Part shown: positions 42,533 to 54,258 of the stretch, piece by piece
How positions within the stretch are numbered: the stretch's first letter is position 1
How the letters are laid out: the number at the start of each line of letters is the position of its first letter
DNA from: Streptosporangiaceae bacterium
GTDB taxonomy: Bacteria; Actinomycetota; Actinomycetes; Streptosporangiales; Streptosporangiaceae
NCBI GenBank assembly: GCA_025964695.1
Contig: JAOPYK010000009.1
Coordinates: 49,615 to 113,614 of the forward strand
Reading direction: 5' to 3'
Length of the DNA: 64,000 nucleotides
Made by a program: the position numbers and the translations under genes
The notes under the pieces: model-generated
The model's database searches: none
Told to the model about the DNA's origin: nothing
The model's input: the letters and a program-made list of their open reading frames with translations, nothing else

Positions 42533-42747
42533 GTTTTCCCCCGCTCGGTGGTTCACCCACCGGCGGCTCAGGGACGCACGCGGATCTCTTCGCCGTCTGC
42601 ACCGTCACACCTCACCGGCCTCCGCGGCACGCGGAAGCCGTCTTGCATAGCACTCTCCCCCCTACACCGGCCGGTCGTGGACGTACCCGTTCAGGGTTTC
42701 CCGCTTCCGGCCGGAGACCACCTTCCTCAGCGCCAGGAGATGACCCG

Positions 42748-43947
42748 ATGAAGATTGCCATGATCTCCGTATCGGCCAGCCCGCTCGCCGCCGTGGACGG
42801 CGAGGACGCCCAGAGCGTCCACGTCGCCGAACTCGCCCGGGAACTGGGCGCCCAGGGCCACCAGGTCACCATCTACACCCGGCGGACCGACGGGGCGCAG
42901 CGCAACCGCGCGAAGCTCGCCCCTGGCGTCACGGTGGAACATGTGACGGCCGGCCCGGTCCGGTCGCTGTCCACCGAGGAACTCCTTCCTCACCTCGCCG
43001 CCTTCGGCGGGCAGCTGGCCACCCGCTGGGCGAAGGCCGCTCCGGACGTCGTCCACTCCCATGACTGGACCAGCGGGCTCGCCGCACTGTCGGGGGGCAA
43101 CGGCCTGGCCCTCCCGGTGGTGCAGACCTACCACTCACTGGGCGTGGTCGAACAGCGGTACACCGGGGTCTCGGGTCCCGCCCCGCGCATCCGGCTCGAG
43201 AAGGCCACCGGCCGCACGGTGGACGCGATCATCGCCGGCTGTGTGAACGAGCGGGAGGACATGGTCGCGATGGGTATGCCCCGCCGACGGATCACCGTCG
43301 TGCCGGCCGGTATCGACGTGGAGAAGTTCACCGAGCAGGGTCCCGCCTACCCGCGCAGCGACAAGCGCCGGCTGATCATGCTCTGCGGGCCGGATGAGGG
43401 CAAGGGCGTCGACACCGCGATCGAGATGCTCACCCGGGTCCCCGACGCGGAGCTCGTCATCGCCGGCGGCCCGCAGCGCGAGGACCTCGACATCGACCCG
43501 GACGTGCACCGGCTGCGGATCCTCGCCAAGGAGTGCGGGGTCGCCGACCGAGTGATCTTCCTTGGCCGGGTCACCCGCCGGAACGTGCCGCGACTGCTAC
43601 GGTCGGCCGATTTGGTGCTCTCGCTGCCCGCCTATGAGCCGTACGGGCTCGTCCCGCTGGAGGCGATGGCCTGCGGTATCCCGGTGGTCGCCACCGAGGT
43701 CGGCGGGCATCTCGACACCGTGCTCGACGGCGTCACCGGGCTGCTGGTGCCGACCGGCCGTCCGGTCGAACTGGCTCGGCGGATTCGCCGGCTGCTGGCC
43801 GACCCGACCGAGCAGGAGGCCCTCGGGATCGCCGCCGCGGACCGGGTCCGCTCCCGGCACGCCTGGTCGCGGGTCGCCCGCGAGACGGCGGCCGTCTACC
43901 AGCGGGTGGCACACCTCGAGATGGAGGCGCTGGAGTCCATCGCCTGA
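42748..43947 (+). CDS. Glycosyltransferase family 4 protein
   Basis: A 399-residue GT-B glycosyltransferase. The N-terminal acceptor domain contains SVHVAELARELGAQGHQVTIYTRR and DVVHSHDWTSGLAA; the C-terminal nucleotide-sugar domain contains VPAGIDVEKF, VIFLGRVTRRNVPRLL and EPYGLVPLEAMACGIPVVATEVGG with the catalytic E-x7-E. ATG at 42748 follows AGGAGATG. It acts in the cytosol, probably on a glycolipid, glycan or small metabolite. It is monocistronic and ends at a strong hairpin. Confidence 0.9.
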   Translation: MKIAMISVSASPLAAVDGEDAQSVHVAELARELGAQGHQVTIYTRRTDGAQRNRAKLAPGVTVEHVTAGPVRSLSTEELLPHLAAFGGQLATRWAKAAPDVVHSHDWTSGLAALSGGNGLALPVVQTYHSLGVVEQRYTGVSGPAPRIRLEKATGRTVDAIIAGCVNEREDMVAMGMPRRRITVVPAGIDVEKFTEQGPAYPRSDKRRLIMLCGPDEGKGVDTAIEMLTRVPDAELVIAGGPQREDLDIDPDVHRLRILAKECGVADRVIFLGRVTRRNVPRLLRSADLVLSLPAYEPYGLVPLEAMACGIPVVATEVGGHLDTVLDGVTGLLVPTGRPVELARRIRRLLADPTEQEALGIAAADRVRSRHAWSRVARETAAVYQRVAHLEMEALESIA

Positions 43948-43963
43948 CGCACCGGCAGAGATG

Positions 43964-43993
43964 AACGGCTCCGTGGATGTCCACGGGGCCGTT
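43964..43993. terminator. Bidirectional hairpin between GT4 and proS
   Basis: AACGGC-T-CCGTGGA pairs with TCCACGG-G-GCCGTT around a 2-base loop, giving 13 pairs with one mismatch, between convergent genes. Downstream, a 17-base CTCAGGCAGGTGACCCC repeat occurs twice (44006 and 44034). Confidence 0.75.
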
Positions 43994-44076
43994 CCCATCG
44001 GAGCTCTCAGGCAGGTGACCCCGGGCAGGCACCCTCAGGCAGGTGACCCCAGAGCGATGGGCTCAGAGCGGTGGGC

Positions 44077-46891
<2,815 letters not shown>

Positions 46892-47092
46892 AAATGCCTC
46901 CACACAAGTCACCGGCCGCGAAGGGCCGGAAGGTGATCACCAACTTGAAAACTAACCCAAACTCCGGTCAAGGTTGTCCACAATCCCCTGATTTCAACCG
47001 TGAGACCAACCTGGGCGGTTCATGGGAAATGCAGTTGGCCTGGCACGACGTCGTGACCGACACTAGGCAGTCGTACAAGGGGGTTTTCTGCC

Positions 47093-48736
47093 GTGGGGCA
47101 TGTCGAAGTCGGTCACCTCAGTCACGCTCTGCCGGACGGAAGGGCGCTGCTCGACGACGTGTCGTTTCGGGTCGGCGACGGAGTGACCGCCGCTCTGGTC
47201 GGGCCCAACGGCGCGGGCAAGACCACCCTGATGCGGCTGGTCGCCGGGGATCTGGCCCCGCAGCAGGGCACCGTCTCGCGCAGCGGCGGGCTCGGGGTGA
47301 TGCGGCAGTTCATCGGCAACATCCGGGACGACACGGACGTGCATTCCCTGCTGCTGTCCACCGCGGCCGAGGGATTGCGCAAGGCCGGTGCCGAGCTGGA
47401 GGCCGCCGAGCTGGCCATGATGGAGCGGGACGACGAGCCCACCCAGATGCGTTACGCCAACGCGCTGGCGGGCTGGGGCGACGCGGGCGGCTACGAGTCG
47501 GAGGTGCTCTGGGACGCCTGCTGCATGGCCGCCCTCGGCACGTCGTACGACTCGTGCCGGTGGCGGGACGTCCGGACGCTGTCCGGTGGGGAGCAGAAGC
47601 GGCTGGTCCTGGAGGCGCTGCTGCGCGGCCCGGACGAGGTGCTGCTGCTGGACGAGCCGGACAACTACCTTGACGTGCCCGGCAAGCTCTGGCTGGAAGA
47701 GCAGCTGCGGGCCACGCCGAAGACGGTGCTGCTGGTCTCGCACGACCGGGAACTGCTGGCCCAGGCGGCACAGCGGATAGTCACCGTCGAATCGGGCAAG
47801 GTCTGGGTGCACGGCGGGGGCTTCGCGTCGTACGCCGAGGCACGCCGGGACCGGATCAGCCGACTCGAGGAGCTGCGACGGCGCTGGGACGAGGAGCACG
47901 CCAAGCTCAAGCAACTGGTGCTCACTCTGGGCCAGAAGGCCAAGTTCAACGACGGGCTGGCGTCCCGCTACCAAGCGGCGCAGACCCGGCTTCGCAAGTT
48001 CCTCGAGGAGGGGCCGCCGGAGGTGCCGCCCGCCGATCAGAACCTCAAGATGCGGCTGCGCGGCGGCCGCACCGGCAAGCGCGCGGTGATCTGCGAAGGC
48101 CTGGAACTGACCGGGCTGATGCGGCCGTTCGACGCCGAGATCTGGTACGCCGAGCGAGTCGCGGTGCTCGGCTCCAACGGCTCCGGCAAGTCGCACTTCC
48201 TGCGGATGCTGGCGAGCGTGGCGCAGGAGCTACCTCGCAGTGCGGCGCCGGTCGCCCCCGTTCCGCATTCCGGGATCGGCAGGCTGGGCGCCCGAGTGCT
48301 GCCAGGGCTGTTCGCCCAGACGCACGCCCGCCCGGACCTGGCCGGCCGGACTCCCTGCGAGATCGTGATGACCGAGCACGCGCTCTTCCGCAACGACGCC
48401 ATGTCGGCGCTGGCCCGCTATGAGCTGCAGCTGTGCGCCGACCAGCCGTTCGAGTCGCTCTCGGGCGGTCAGCAGGCCCGGCTGCAGATCCTGCTGCTGG
48501 AGCTGGGGGGGGCGACGTTGCTGCTGCTCGACGAGCCGACCGACAACCTGGACCTGGCCAGCGCCGAGGCCCTCCAGGAGGGCCTGGAGTCCTACGCGGG
48601 GACGGTACTGGCGGTCACCCACGACCGGTGGTTCGCCAAGTCCTTCGACCGGTTCCTGGTGTTCGGTTCGGACGGCTCGGTGTACGAGTCCGACGAGCCC
48701 GTCTGGGACGAGACCCGGGTGGTCCGGCCGCGCTGA
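47093..48736 (+). CDS. ABC-F family ATPase
   Basis: A 547-residue soluble protein with two fused ABC ATPase domains and no membrane segments. Walker A: GPNGAGKTT and GSNGSGKSH; signatures LSGGEQKRL and LSGGQQARL; Walker B LLLDEPDNYLD and LLLDEPTDNLD. The linker between them (about residues 240-330) is rich in Arg and Lys, as in ribosome-binding ABC-F proteins that act in translation or antibiotic resistance. GTG start. It is divergent from the serine hydrolase gene. No resistance-specific interdomain motif could be identified. Confidence 0.92.
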   Translation: MGHVEVGHLSHALPDGRALLDDVSFRVGDGVTAALVGPNGAGKTTLMRLVAGDLAPQQGTVSRSGGLGVMRQFIGNIRDDTDVHSLLLSTAAEGLRKAGAELEAAELAMMERDDEPTQMRYANALAGWGDAGGYESEVLWDACCMAALGTSYDSCRWRDVRTLSGGEQKRLVLEALLRGPDEVLLLDEPDNYLDVPGKLWLEEQLRATPKTVLLVSHDRELLAQAAQRIVTVESGKVWVHGGGFASYAEARRDRISRLEELRRRWDEEHAKLKQLVLTLGQKAKFNDGLASRYQAAQTRLRKFLEEGPPEVPPADQNLKMRLRGGRTGKRAVICEGLELTGLMRPFDAEIWYAERVAVLGSNGSGKSHFLRMLASVAQELPRSAAPVAPVPHSGIGRLGARVLPGLFAQTHARPDLAGRTPCEIVMTEHALFRNDAMSALARYELQLCADQPFESLSGGQQARLQILLLELGGATLLLLDEPTDNLDLASAEALQEGLESYAGTVLAVTHDRWFAKSFDRFLVFGSDGSVYESDEPVWDETRVVRPR

Positions 48737-48758
48737 CCCCGGCCAGGGCGGGGCCCGC

Positions 48759-49298
48759 TCAACCCGGGAGGCCGAGATCGAAGGCGATCTCGACCTCGTC
48801 GGCCAGCTTGAGCGCGCCGAAGAACGCGGAATAGGGCTTGATCCCGAAGTCGGTCTGCGCCACGGTCGTCCCGCCGCGTACCCGGCCATCGTCGGCGACG
48901 GCCCGGACGACCGCGGTACGGGTCGTACCGGCGATGGTGAGGTCGCCGTCCACCGTGAACTCCCCGGACGTGCCCCGCACCCGGGTGGACCGGAACGTGA
49001 TCGTCGGGTGGCGGTCGGCCTGGAGGACCTTCCGCAGATTCTTCTTGATCTCGGCCCGGTCCGAGTCGCCCAGCGGGAGCACCCCGCCGGTGCCCTCCCG
49101 TACCTCCAGCGCGTCGACCTCGACCGTGACGGCCACGGAGGAGCTTTCGGGATCGGCGACGGTCACGGCCGCGGACCAGCCGGCCGCCTCGATGGTCAGA
49201 TCGTGCCCGGCCTTCCGGCCCAGGCCGGCCCGGCTCGTCCTGAGGAGAAGCGAACCCGACTGCGGTCCCAGCGTGTGCGTGCCCTCGGTCAGCGCCAT
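48759..49298 (-). CDS. YceI-family protein
   Basis: A 179-residue lipocalin-like beta-barrel of the YceI family: GTHTLGPQSGSLLLRTSRAGLGRKAGHDLTIE, the long PTITFRSTRVRG strand and DFGIKPYSAFFGALKLADEVEIAFDL. The family binds isoprenoid-like lipids. No signal peptide is present, in contrast to E. coli YceI, so it is probably cytoplasmic. Convergent with the ABC-F gene. Function is unknown. Confidence 0.9.
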   Translation of the reverse strand: MALTEGTHTLGPQSGSLLLRTSRAGLGRKAGHDLTIEAAGWSAAVTVADPESSSVAVTVEVDALEVREGTGGVLPLGDSDRAEIKKNLRKVLQADRHPTITFRSTRVRGTSGEFTVDGDLTIAGTTRTAVVRAVADDGRVRGGTTVAQTDFGIKPYSAFFGALKLADEVEIAFDLGLPG

Positions 49299-49355
49299 GT
49301 TCTGAGGCTAGCCGCGCGGGCACGCCGCCCATCGGAGCCTCTCCGAGACAAAGGG

Positions 49356-49589
49356 TCAGTCGCGCGACCGCGCACCTTCGCGTGAACGGTTGGGATCGAT
49401 CTCCCGGGCGGGACGGCGCCGCAGATACTCGGTCTCCAGCTCGGCGGTGCGCACGGAGTGCTCCTCGAACGCCTGCAGCGGGGCATGCCGGAGCGCGTCC
49501 ATCCGGGTCCCGTAGAGATGGGACAGCTCACGCAGGAGGTCTTCGTCGGTGAGTTCGTCGGTGATCGGACCGCGGTGGCCGGTCGTCAT
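49356..49589 (-). CDS. DUF6158-like small protein
   Basis: A 77-residue helical protein of an actinomycete family (DUF6158 by pattern): LTDEDLLRELSHLYGTRMDAL, then AFEEHSVRTAELETEYLRRRPAREIDP. The helix-turn-helix hairpin ends in a charged tail. Its role is not known. It lies between YceI on the same strand and the cupin gene on the other, with a start supported by little SD. Assignment is moderate. Confidence 0.65.
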   Translation of the reverse strand: MTTGHRGPITDELTDEDLLRELSHLYGTRMDALRHAPLQAFEEHSVRTAELETEYLRRRPAREIDPNRSREGARSRD

Positions 49590-49758
49590 AACACATCCCC
49601 CTATGTCATCTGCTCATGCCATCAGCCCGGCCGTCTGCCCGGCAAATGGGCCTTACCCGAGCACACCCCCGCAAACCCTCGCCACTTGCATGCGAGCGGA
49701 ACCCAACCTAGCGTTCGCTCAAGTAGCTACCAGGACGATCGAGAACGCGGGAGCCGCC

Positions 49759-50199
49759 ATGACCGAGACGCTGGGACCTCCGGTCGGACATGTGAACGCC
49801 GACGAACACCCCTGGGTGAGCGCCGGACCGGTGGGCCTGCAGGTGCTCCGGGTCTCCCCGGACACGTGGGTGGTCCGCAACCGGTTCCAGGCGGGCTTCC
49901 GGCTGCCCACCCACAAGCACACCGGAGGGGTGCACGCCCACACCTTCTCCGGGCGCTGGCGCTATGCGGAGTACGGCATCGACTACACCGCCGGGACCTT
50001 CATCTACGAGCCACCCGGCTCCATCCACACCCTGACGATCACCGAGGACTCGGACATCCTGTTCATCATCGAGGGGGCCTTCATCGAGTACGACTCCGAC
50101 GGCGCCATCAGCGGAGTGGTCGACGGGGAGAGCACGCTGGCCGCGTACTACGCCCTGTGCGACGCCGCGGGCATCCCGAGGCCCGAGGTGCTGGGGTGA
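49759..50199 (+). CDS. Cupin, 2,4'-dihydroxyacetophenone dioxygenase-like
   Basis: A 146-residue single-domain cupin. The metal-binding histidines lie in THKHTGGVHAHTFSG, with a second cupin motif in FIYEPPGSIHTL. It resembles 2,4'-dihydroxyacetophenone dioxygenase family proteins, Fe(II) enzymes that cleave an aromatic ketone side chain. ATG at 49759 has GGGAG upstream. Its stop overlaps the start of the P450 (GTGA), so both are made in equal amounts; a joint pathway is inferred. Confidence 0.8.
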   Translation: MTETLGPPVGHVNADEHPWVSAGPVGLQVLRVSPDTWVVRNRFQAGFRLPTHKHTGGVHAHTFSGRWRYAEYGIDYTAGTFIYEPPGSIHTLTITEDSDILFIIEGAFIEYDSDGAISGVVDGESTLAAYYALCDAAGIPRPEVLG

Positions 50200-51422
50200 T
50201 CCCGAAGGACTTCCCGGACGCCTGGTTCGCCGATGGCCACCCGTACCACCTCTATGCGGAGATCCGGTCGCGGGGCGGGGTGGTGCGCCACCCGGCCCTG
50301 CCCCGGGAGACGGCCGAGCAGGACCCTTCGAGGGCGGCACTCTGGATCGTGGGCACGCACGCGGAGGTGCGCACGATCGCCACGGATCCGGTGGCCTACC
50401 GGTCCCGCGACGGCATCCTGATCCCCGAGATGGACTTCAGCTATGACTCGCCACCGACGATGATGCACACCGATCCGCCCGGCCACACGCGCTACCGGGG
50501 GCTGGTGGCGCCGACCTTCCGCCCGTCGGTGCTGCGCGGGCTGGAGTCGGCGGTGCGGGATCGGGTCCGGACCCTGCTCGCCCCGTTCGAGGCGGGTTTC
50601 GAGGGTGATGTGGTGGCGAAGCTGGCCGTGCCGCTGCCGCTCCAGGTGATCTGCCTGATGCTCGGCGTTCCGGAGGACGACTGGCCCCGGTTCTTCCGCT
50701 GGTCCGAGGCCATCATTCCGGGAGCCGGGGAGATGAGCGAGGAGGAGCGCAACACCCTGCGGATGGAGGCCGGCGGGTACCTCGTGGGCCAGGCCCATCG
50801 GCGCCGCCAGGACCCGAGGGACGACGTGATCTCCCAGCTGGCCCGGTCGGGCACGGGGCCGGCGGGCACGGGACAAGGGGAGGACCGGCTCACGGACGCC
50901 GAACTGGTGATGTTCCTGATCCAGTTGCTCGTGGCCGGCAACGAGACGACCCGCCACTCGATCTCCGGCGGGCTGCTGGCCCTGGCCGAGCACCCGGAGC
51001 AGTGGGCCGCGCTGCGTTCCAGCCCCGGGCTGGTCCCGTCCGGGGTGGAGGAGATCCTGCGCTGGACCTCCCCGGTGGTCTACTTCCTGCGCACGGCCAC
51101 CCGCCCGGCCACGCTCGGCGGTGTCGAGGTGGCCGCCGGTGACCGGCTCATGCTGCTGTACGGCTCCGCCAACCGGGACGCGTCGGCCTTCGGGCCATCG
51201 GCGGACCGGTTCGACGTCTTCCGGCGCGGCGACGCGCTGAACCTGGCCTTCGGGTTCGGCCCGCACTTCTGCCTGGGAGCGGCGCTGGCCCGGATGGAGA
51301 TCCGGATCGTGCTGGAGGAACTCCTGGACCGGTACGTCGTCCTCGAACCGGCCGGTCCGAGCGCGTACAACGGCTCCTGCGTGGTCACCGGCCTCAGCCG
51401 GGCCCACCTGGCCGCCCACTGA
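50196..51422 (+). CDS. Cytochrome P450
   Basis: A 408-residue CYP translated from a GTG that overlaps the cupin stop. Landmarks are TDPPGHTRYRGLVAPTF (C-helix), LLVAGNETTRHS (I-helix with Asn in place of the usual Asp/His), EEILRW (K-helix) and FGFGPHFCLGAALARME (heme). An unusual glycine-rich insert, SGTGPAGTGQGED, precedes the I-helix. It is one of three CYPs in the window. It is convergent with the lipid-kinase gene; no redox partner adjoins it. Confidence 0.93.
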   Translation: MIPKDFPDAWFADGHPYHLYAEIRSRGGVVRHPALPRETAEQDPSRAALWIVGTHAEVRTIATDPVAYRSRDGILIPEMDFSYDSPPTMMHTDPPGHTRYRGLVAPTFRPSVLRGLESAVRDRVRTLLAPFEAGFEGDVVAKLAVPLPLQVICLMLGVPEDDWPRFFRWSEAIIPGAGEMSEEERNTLRMEAGGYLVGQAHRRRQDPRDDVISQLARSGTGPAGTGQGEDRLTDAELVMFLIQLLVAGNETTRHSISGGLLALAEHPEQWAALRSSPGLVPSGVEEILRWTSPVVYFLRTATRPATLGGVEVAAGDRLMLLYGSANRDASAFGPSADRFDVFRRGDALNLAFGFGPHFCLGAALARMEIRIVLEELLDRYVVLEPAGPSAYNGSCVVTGLSRAHLAAH

Positions 51423-51469
51423 CCGGGCACCCCCGCCCGCCTGCGGGCTCGGGCCCGCCGGGGCGGGAA

Positions 51470-53143
51470 TCATCTGGGGCAGGGGACGAAGACGGAGAGC
51501 CCTCCGGGGTCCTTGGTGAACGTCGCCGAAGTGGTGACCGAGAAGGTCTCACCGTCCCGGGCCAGCCGTAGCTCGGGCGCCGTCTCGGCGCGGCGGCGGG
51601 CCGGGCGCAGCAGGCTGTGCAGCGGCGACCGGTGCGGTCTCCCGGACCGATGTGCCCGTCTTCCATGGCCGGCCGTCCCGGTGACGGCGAGCGCGACGCC
51701 GAGGCGGCGCAGTCTCTTGTTGCGGGGCGGTTCCGGGGGCACGGCCTCGACCGTGAGCCTGGTGGCCTGCCAGTGCGAGTACTCCGGCGTCACGTGCAGA
51801 TGCCCGGCCAGCACCGCGGTGATCGCCCGCAGCCGGCGCACATGACGGCCGGTGGCGATCAGCCGGATGTCGAGCTCCCCGTCGTCGAGCCGGTCCCGCC
51901 AGGTCGGCGTGGCCCCCCGCGAGGAGTAGGCGCAATTGCCGACGAATGCCATCCACACGTACCGCCGGTCGCCGTTGACCAGGGCCTCGACCGGCTGGGT
52001 GTGCCGCACCACCCGGACTGCCGCCACCGCCAGCGCGGGCCACTTGCCGATCCGGGCCTCCAGCCGTTCCCGCCGGTCGACCAGCTCGGTGTAGGCCCCG
52101 AAGCTGGCCGTGTTGAGAAAGATGTGGTCCTCCTCTCCGGGGGTCTGGATGCGGCCGACGTCCACCCTGGCCAGCGCGCCGTCCCGGAAGACCGCCAGAG
52201 CCTCGGCCACCGTGTCGATCCCCAGCGCCCGGGAGAAGTGGTCGAGGGTGCCGGCCGGGATGGCCAGCAGCGGCACCCCATGCCTCAGTGCCGCGTGCGC
52301 CCCGGCGTTGACCGTGCCGTCGCCTCCCGCGACCGCGAGCACCTTGGCTCGCCCGGCGGCCTCATCCAGCAGCTTGGCCAGATCGTCGTCCGGGCCGAAC
52401 TCCACGACCTCGGCCCGCGGCAACTCCGCCCTGACCTGGTCGGCGATGCCCGGCATCAGTCCCTGCATGCGGGAGGAGCTCGACCCGGCGGCCGAGTTGA
52501 CCAGGGCCACCAGCCCCTCACCCTCGTCGAGCGCGGCGGAGTCGCCGTCCTGGGCTGCCCGCCACGCCTCGACGGACCGGACCCGGGCGATGTGGGCGGG
52601 GCCGGCGTGCGTCGTCCAGATCGTCCTGGTGACCAGCCCGGCCAGGACCCCCAGAGCCGTACCGGCCAGCACGTCACCGGGATAGTGGGCGCCGTTGTAG
52701 ACGCGGGAGAAGGCGACCAGACCGGCCACCACGCCCACCGGCACCGCGACCGAGGCGGGCGCCTCCATCGCCACCCCGGTGGCGAACGCGGCCGCCGAGG
52801 CGGAGTGCCCGGAGGGGAAGGCCGGAGAGGTCGGGATCCGCCAGCGCACCCGGATGTGCGGCACCAAGTCGATGATCGGGCGCTTACGACGGAAGGCCTG
52901 TTTTCCCACCAGGTTCACGATCGGACTGGCGATGCAGATTCCGATCACCCCGCGCAGGGCGGCCCGCCGCAGCCGAGTCTGCCGGGTGCTCGCCAGGCCG
53001 GTCGCCACGGCGAACCAGAGAACGGAATGGTCGGAAACGCGTGAGAGCCTGGGCAGGACATGTTCAAATCCTGTCAACCTCGCGTTCGCCACCGCGTCGA
53101 ATGCTCGACGGTCGGCTTTGCTTAGCCTGCTGATGATCCCCAT
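51470..53143 (-). CDS. PAP2 phosphatase fused to a diacylglycerol-kinase-like domain
   Basis: A 557-residue fusion. Residues 60-180 form a PAP2 membrane phosphatase with K-x6-RP (KQAFRRKRPII), PSGH (SPAFPSGHSAS) and SR-x5-H (SRVYNGAHYPGD). Residues 215-555 form a DagK/LCB5-type lipid kinase with the nucleotide-binding VAGGDGTVNAGAHAAL and LLAIPAGTLDHF. Near the C-terminus about 45 basic low-complexity residues separate VEAVPPEPP from the final strand region LRLARDGETFSV, an odd insert. It is divergent from the Wzm/Wzt operon and may serve lipid-carrier recycling. Confidence 0.9.
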   Translation of the reverse strand: MGIISRLSKADRRAFDAVANARLTGFEHVLPRLSRVSDHSVLWFAVATGLASTRQTRLRRAALRGVIGICIASPIVNLVGKQAFRRKRPIIDLVPHIRVRWRIPTSPAFPSGHSASAAAFATGVAMEAPASVAVPVGVVAGLVAFSRVYNGAHYPGDVLAGTALGVLAGLVTRTIWTTHAGPAHIARVRSVEAWRAAQDGDSAALDEGEGLVALVNSAAGSSSSRMQGLMPGIADQVRAELPRAEVVEFGPDDDLAKLLDEAAGRAKVLAVAGGDGTVNAGAHAALRHGVPLLAIPAGTLDHFSRALGIDTVAEALAVFRDGALARVDVGRIQTPGEEDHIFLNTASFGAYTELVDRRERLEARIGKWPALAVAAVRVVRHTQPVEALVNGDRRYVWMAFVGNCAYSSRGATPTWRDRLDDGELDIRLIATGRHVRRLRAITAVLAGHLHVTPEYSHWQATRLTVEAVPPEPPRNKRLRRLGVALAVTGTAGHGRRAHRSGRPHRSPLHSLLRPARRRAETAPELRLARDGETFSVTTSATFTKDPGGLSVFVPCPR

Positions 53144-53253
53144 GCGCCTGGTATCCCCACAGAATCCCGCATGATTCCAGGAAGATCACAGATCGGGCTC
53201 TACCTATGGGGGAACGTCGTTGTCACACCGTCAACTGCAATAGGCTCATCGCC

Positions 53254-54258
53254 ATGAGTCACCCGGAACAGCCCTCGGGTGGCGGATCGATCGACACGAT
53301 CGCGGAGCCCCCCGTGAACAGCTCCTCGAGCCTGTCCGAGTTCGCCGCACAACACGGGCTGACGAAAAGCGCGGCGCGCCCCGCGCTACGCAAGTACTTC
53401 AGCAGCGTGTGGCAGCGCCGCAACTTCATCTGGGCCTTCGCGTCCGCCAAGAACATCTCCATGTACACCGAGTCCAGGCTCGGGCAGGTCTGGCAGATCC
53501 TTACGCCGCTGCTGAACGCGGGTGTCTATTATCTGATCTTCGGTCTGCTGCTGAACGCCAGCCGGCTCGGCAGCGGGGTCAAGTTCCTGCCTTGGCTGGT
53601 GGCCGGGGTCTTCCTCTTCGGCTTCACCCAGCGCTCGATCAACGCCGGTTCCCGCTCGGTCGGCGACAATCTGTCGCTGATCAGAGCGCTGCATTTCCCC
53701 CGGGCGACTCTCCCGCTGGCCTATGCGGTCGTGGAACTCCAGCAGCTGGTGCTCTCGCTGGGAGTGCTGTTCATCATCGTGCTGGCGTTCGGTGAGGTCC
53801 CCGACCTCAACTGGCTGCTACTGCTGCCCGTCTTGCTGATGCAGCTGATGTTCAATGTCGGAATCAGCATGGTGATGGCCCGCATCGGCGCCTTCAACCG
53901 TGACTTCACGCAGCTGTTGCCGTTTCTGCTGCGCACCTGGTTCTACTTCTCCGGTGTCATCTACAGCGTGGTGTCGCTGAAGCGGACCTCCGGCATCCGC
54001 GCCCATCCCTGGATCGGCCAGCTACTCGAGGCCAATCCCGGGTATGTCTATGTCGAACTCGCCCGGCGGTCGCTGCTGCCGGACTACCGCAAGTACGTGC
54101 ACGCGCCAGAGCACTGGGTCAACGGCAAGAACCTGGGCGGCCTCGCCGAAGGCTCGGGCCTGCACCTGTGGTTCTACGCCCTGGGCTGGGCGCTGGCACT
54201 GCTGATAGGCGGGTTCGTATGGTTCCACCGCGCCGAGGAGAGGTACGGCCGTGGCTGA
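53254..54258 (+). CDS. Wzm/TagG-like polysaccharide ABC exporter permease
   Basis: A 334-residue ABC-2 permease with a 70-residue soluble N-terminus, six membrane segments and the family's signature: RNFIWAFASAKNISMYTESRLGQVWQILTPLLNAGVYYLIFGLL, then NLSLIRALHFPRATLPLAYAV and a C-terminal NPGYVYVELARRSLL. It exports a cell-surface polysaccharide, such as galactan or a teichoic-acid-like polymer, together with the ATPase encoded next. ATG at 53254 is preferred because residues before it look like leader; SD is weak. It overlaps the ATPase start by eight bases. Confidence 0.92.
   Translation: MSHPEQPSGGGSIDTIAEPPVNSSSSLSEFAAQHGLTKSAARPALRKYFSSVWQRRNFIWAFASAKNISMYTESRLGQVWQILTPLLNAGVYYLIFGLLLNASRLGSGVKFLPWLVAGVFLFGFTQRSINAGSRSVGDNLSLIRALHFPRATLPLAYAVVELQQLVLSLGVLFIIVLAFGEVPDLNWLLLLPVLLMQLMFNVGISMVMARIGAFNRDFTQLLPFLLRTWFYFSGVIYSVVSLKRTSGIRAHPWIGQLLEANPGYVYVELARRSLLPDYRKYVHAPEHWVNGKNLGGLAEGSGLHLWFYALGWALALLIGGFVWFHRAEERYGRG

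Noticed and set aside
42387..42608. 73-codon minus-strand frame in the GT4 leader
   Set aside because: It only reads through the hairpin arms; no SD, no family, and cysteine content comes from the inverted repeat.
42421..42747. GT4 leader considered as a second c-di-AMP riboswitch
   Set aside because: The hallmark CCGTCAGCTAAC and GGGGTGAATC segments are absent.
51617..53044. 475-codon plus-strand frame over the PAP2/lipid-kinase gene
   Set aside because: Antisense shadow; no start site or domains.
53060..53090. GTTCAAATCC-like tRNA T-arm sequence
   Set aside because: It lies inside the PAP2 coding region and no matching acceptor or anticodon arms surround it.
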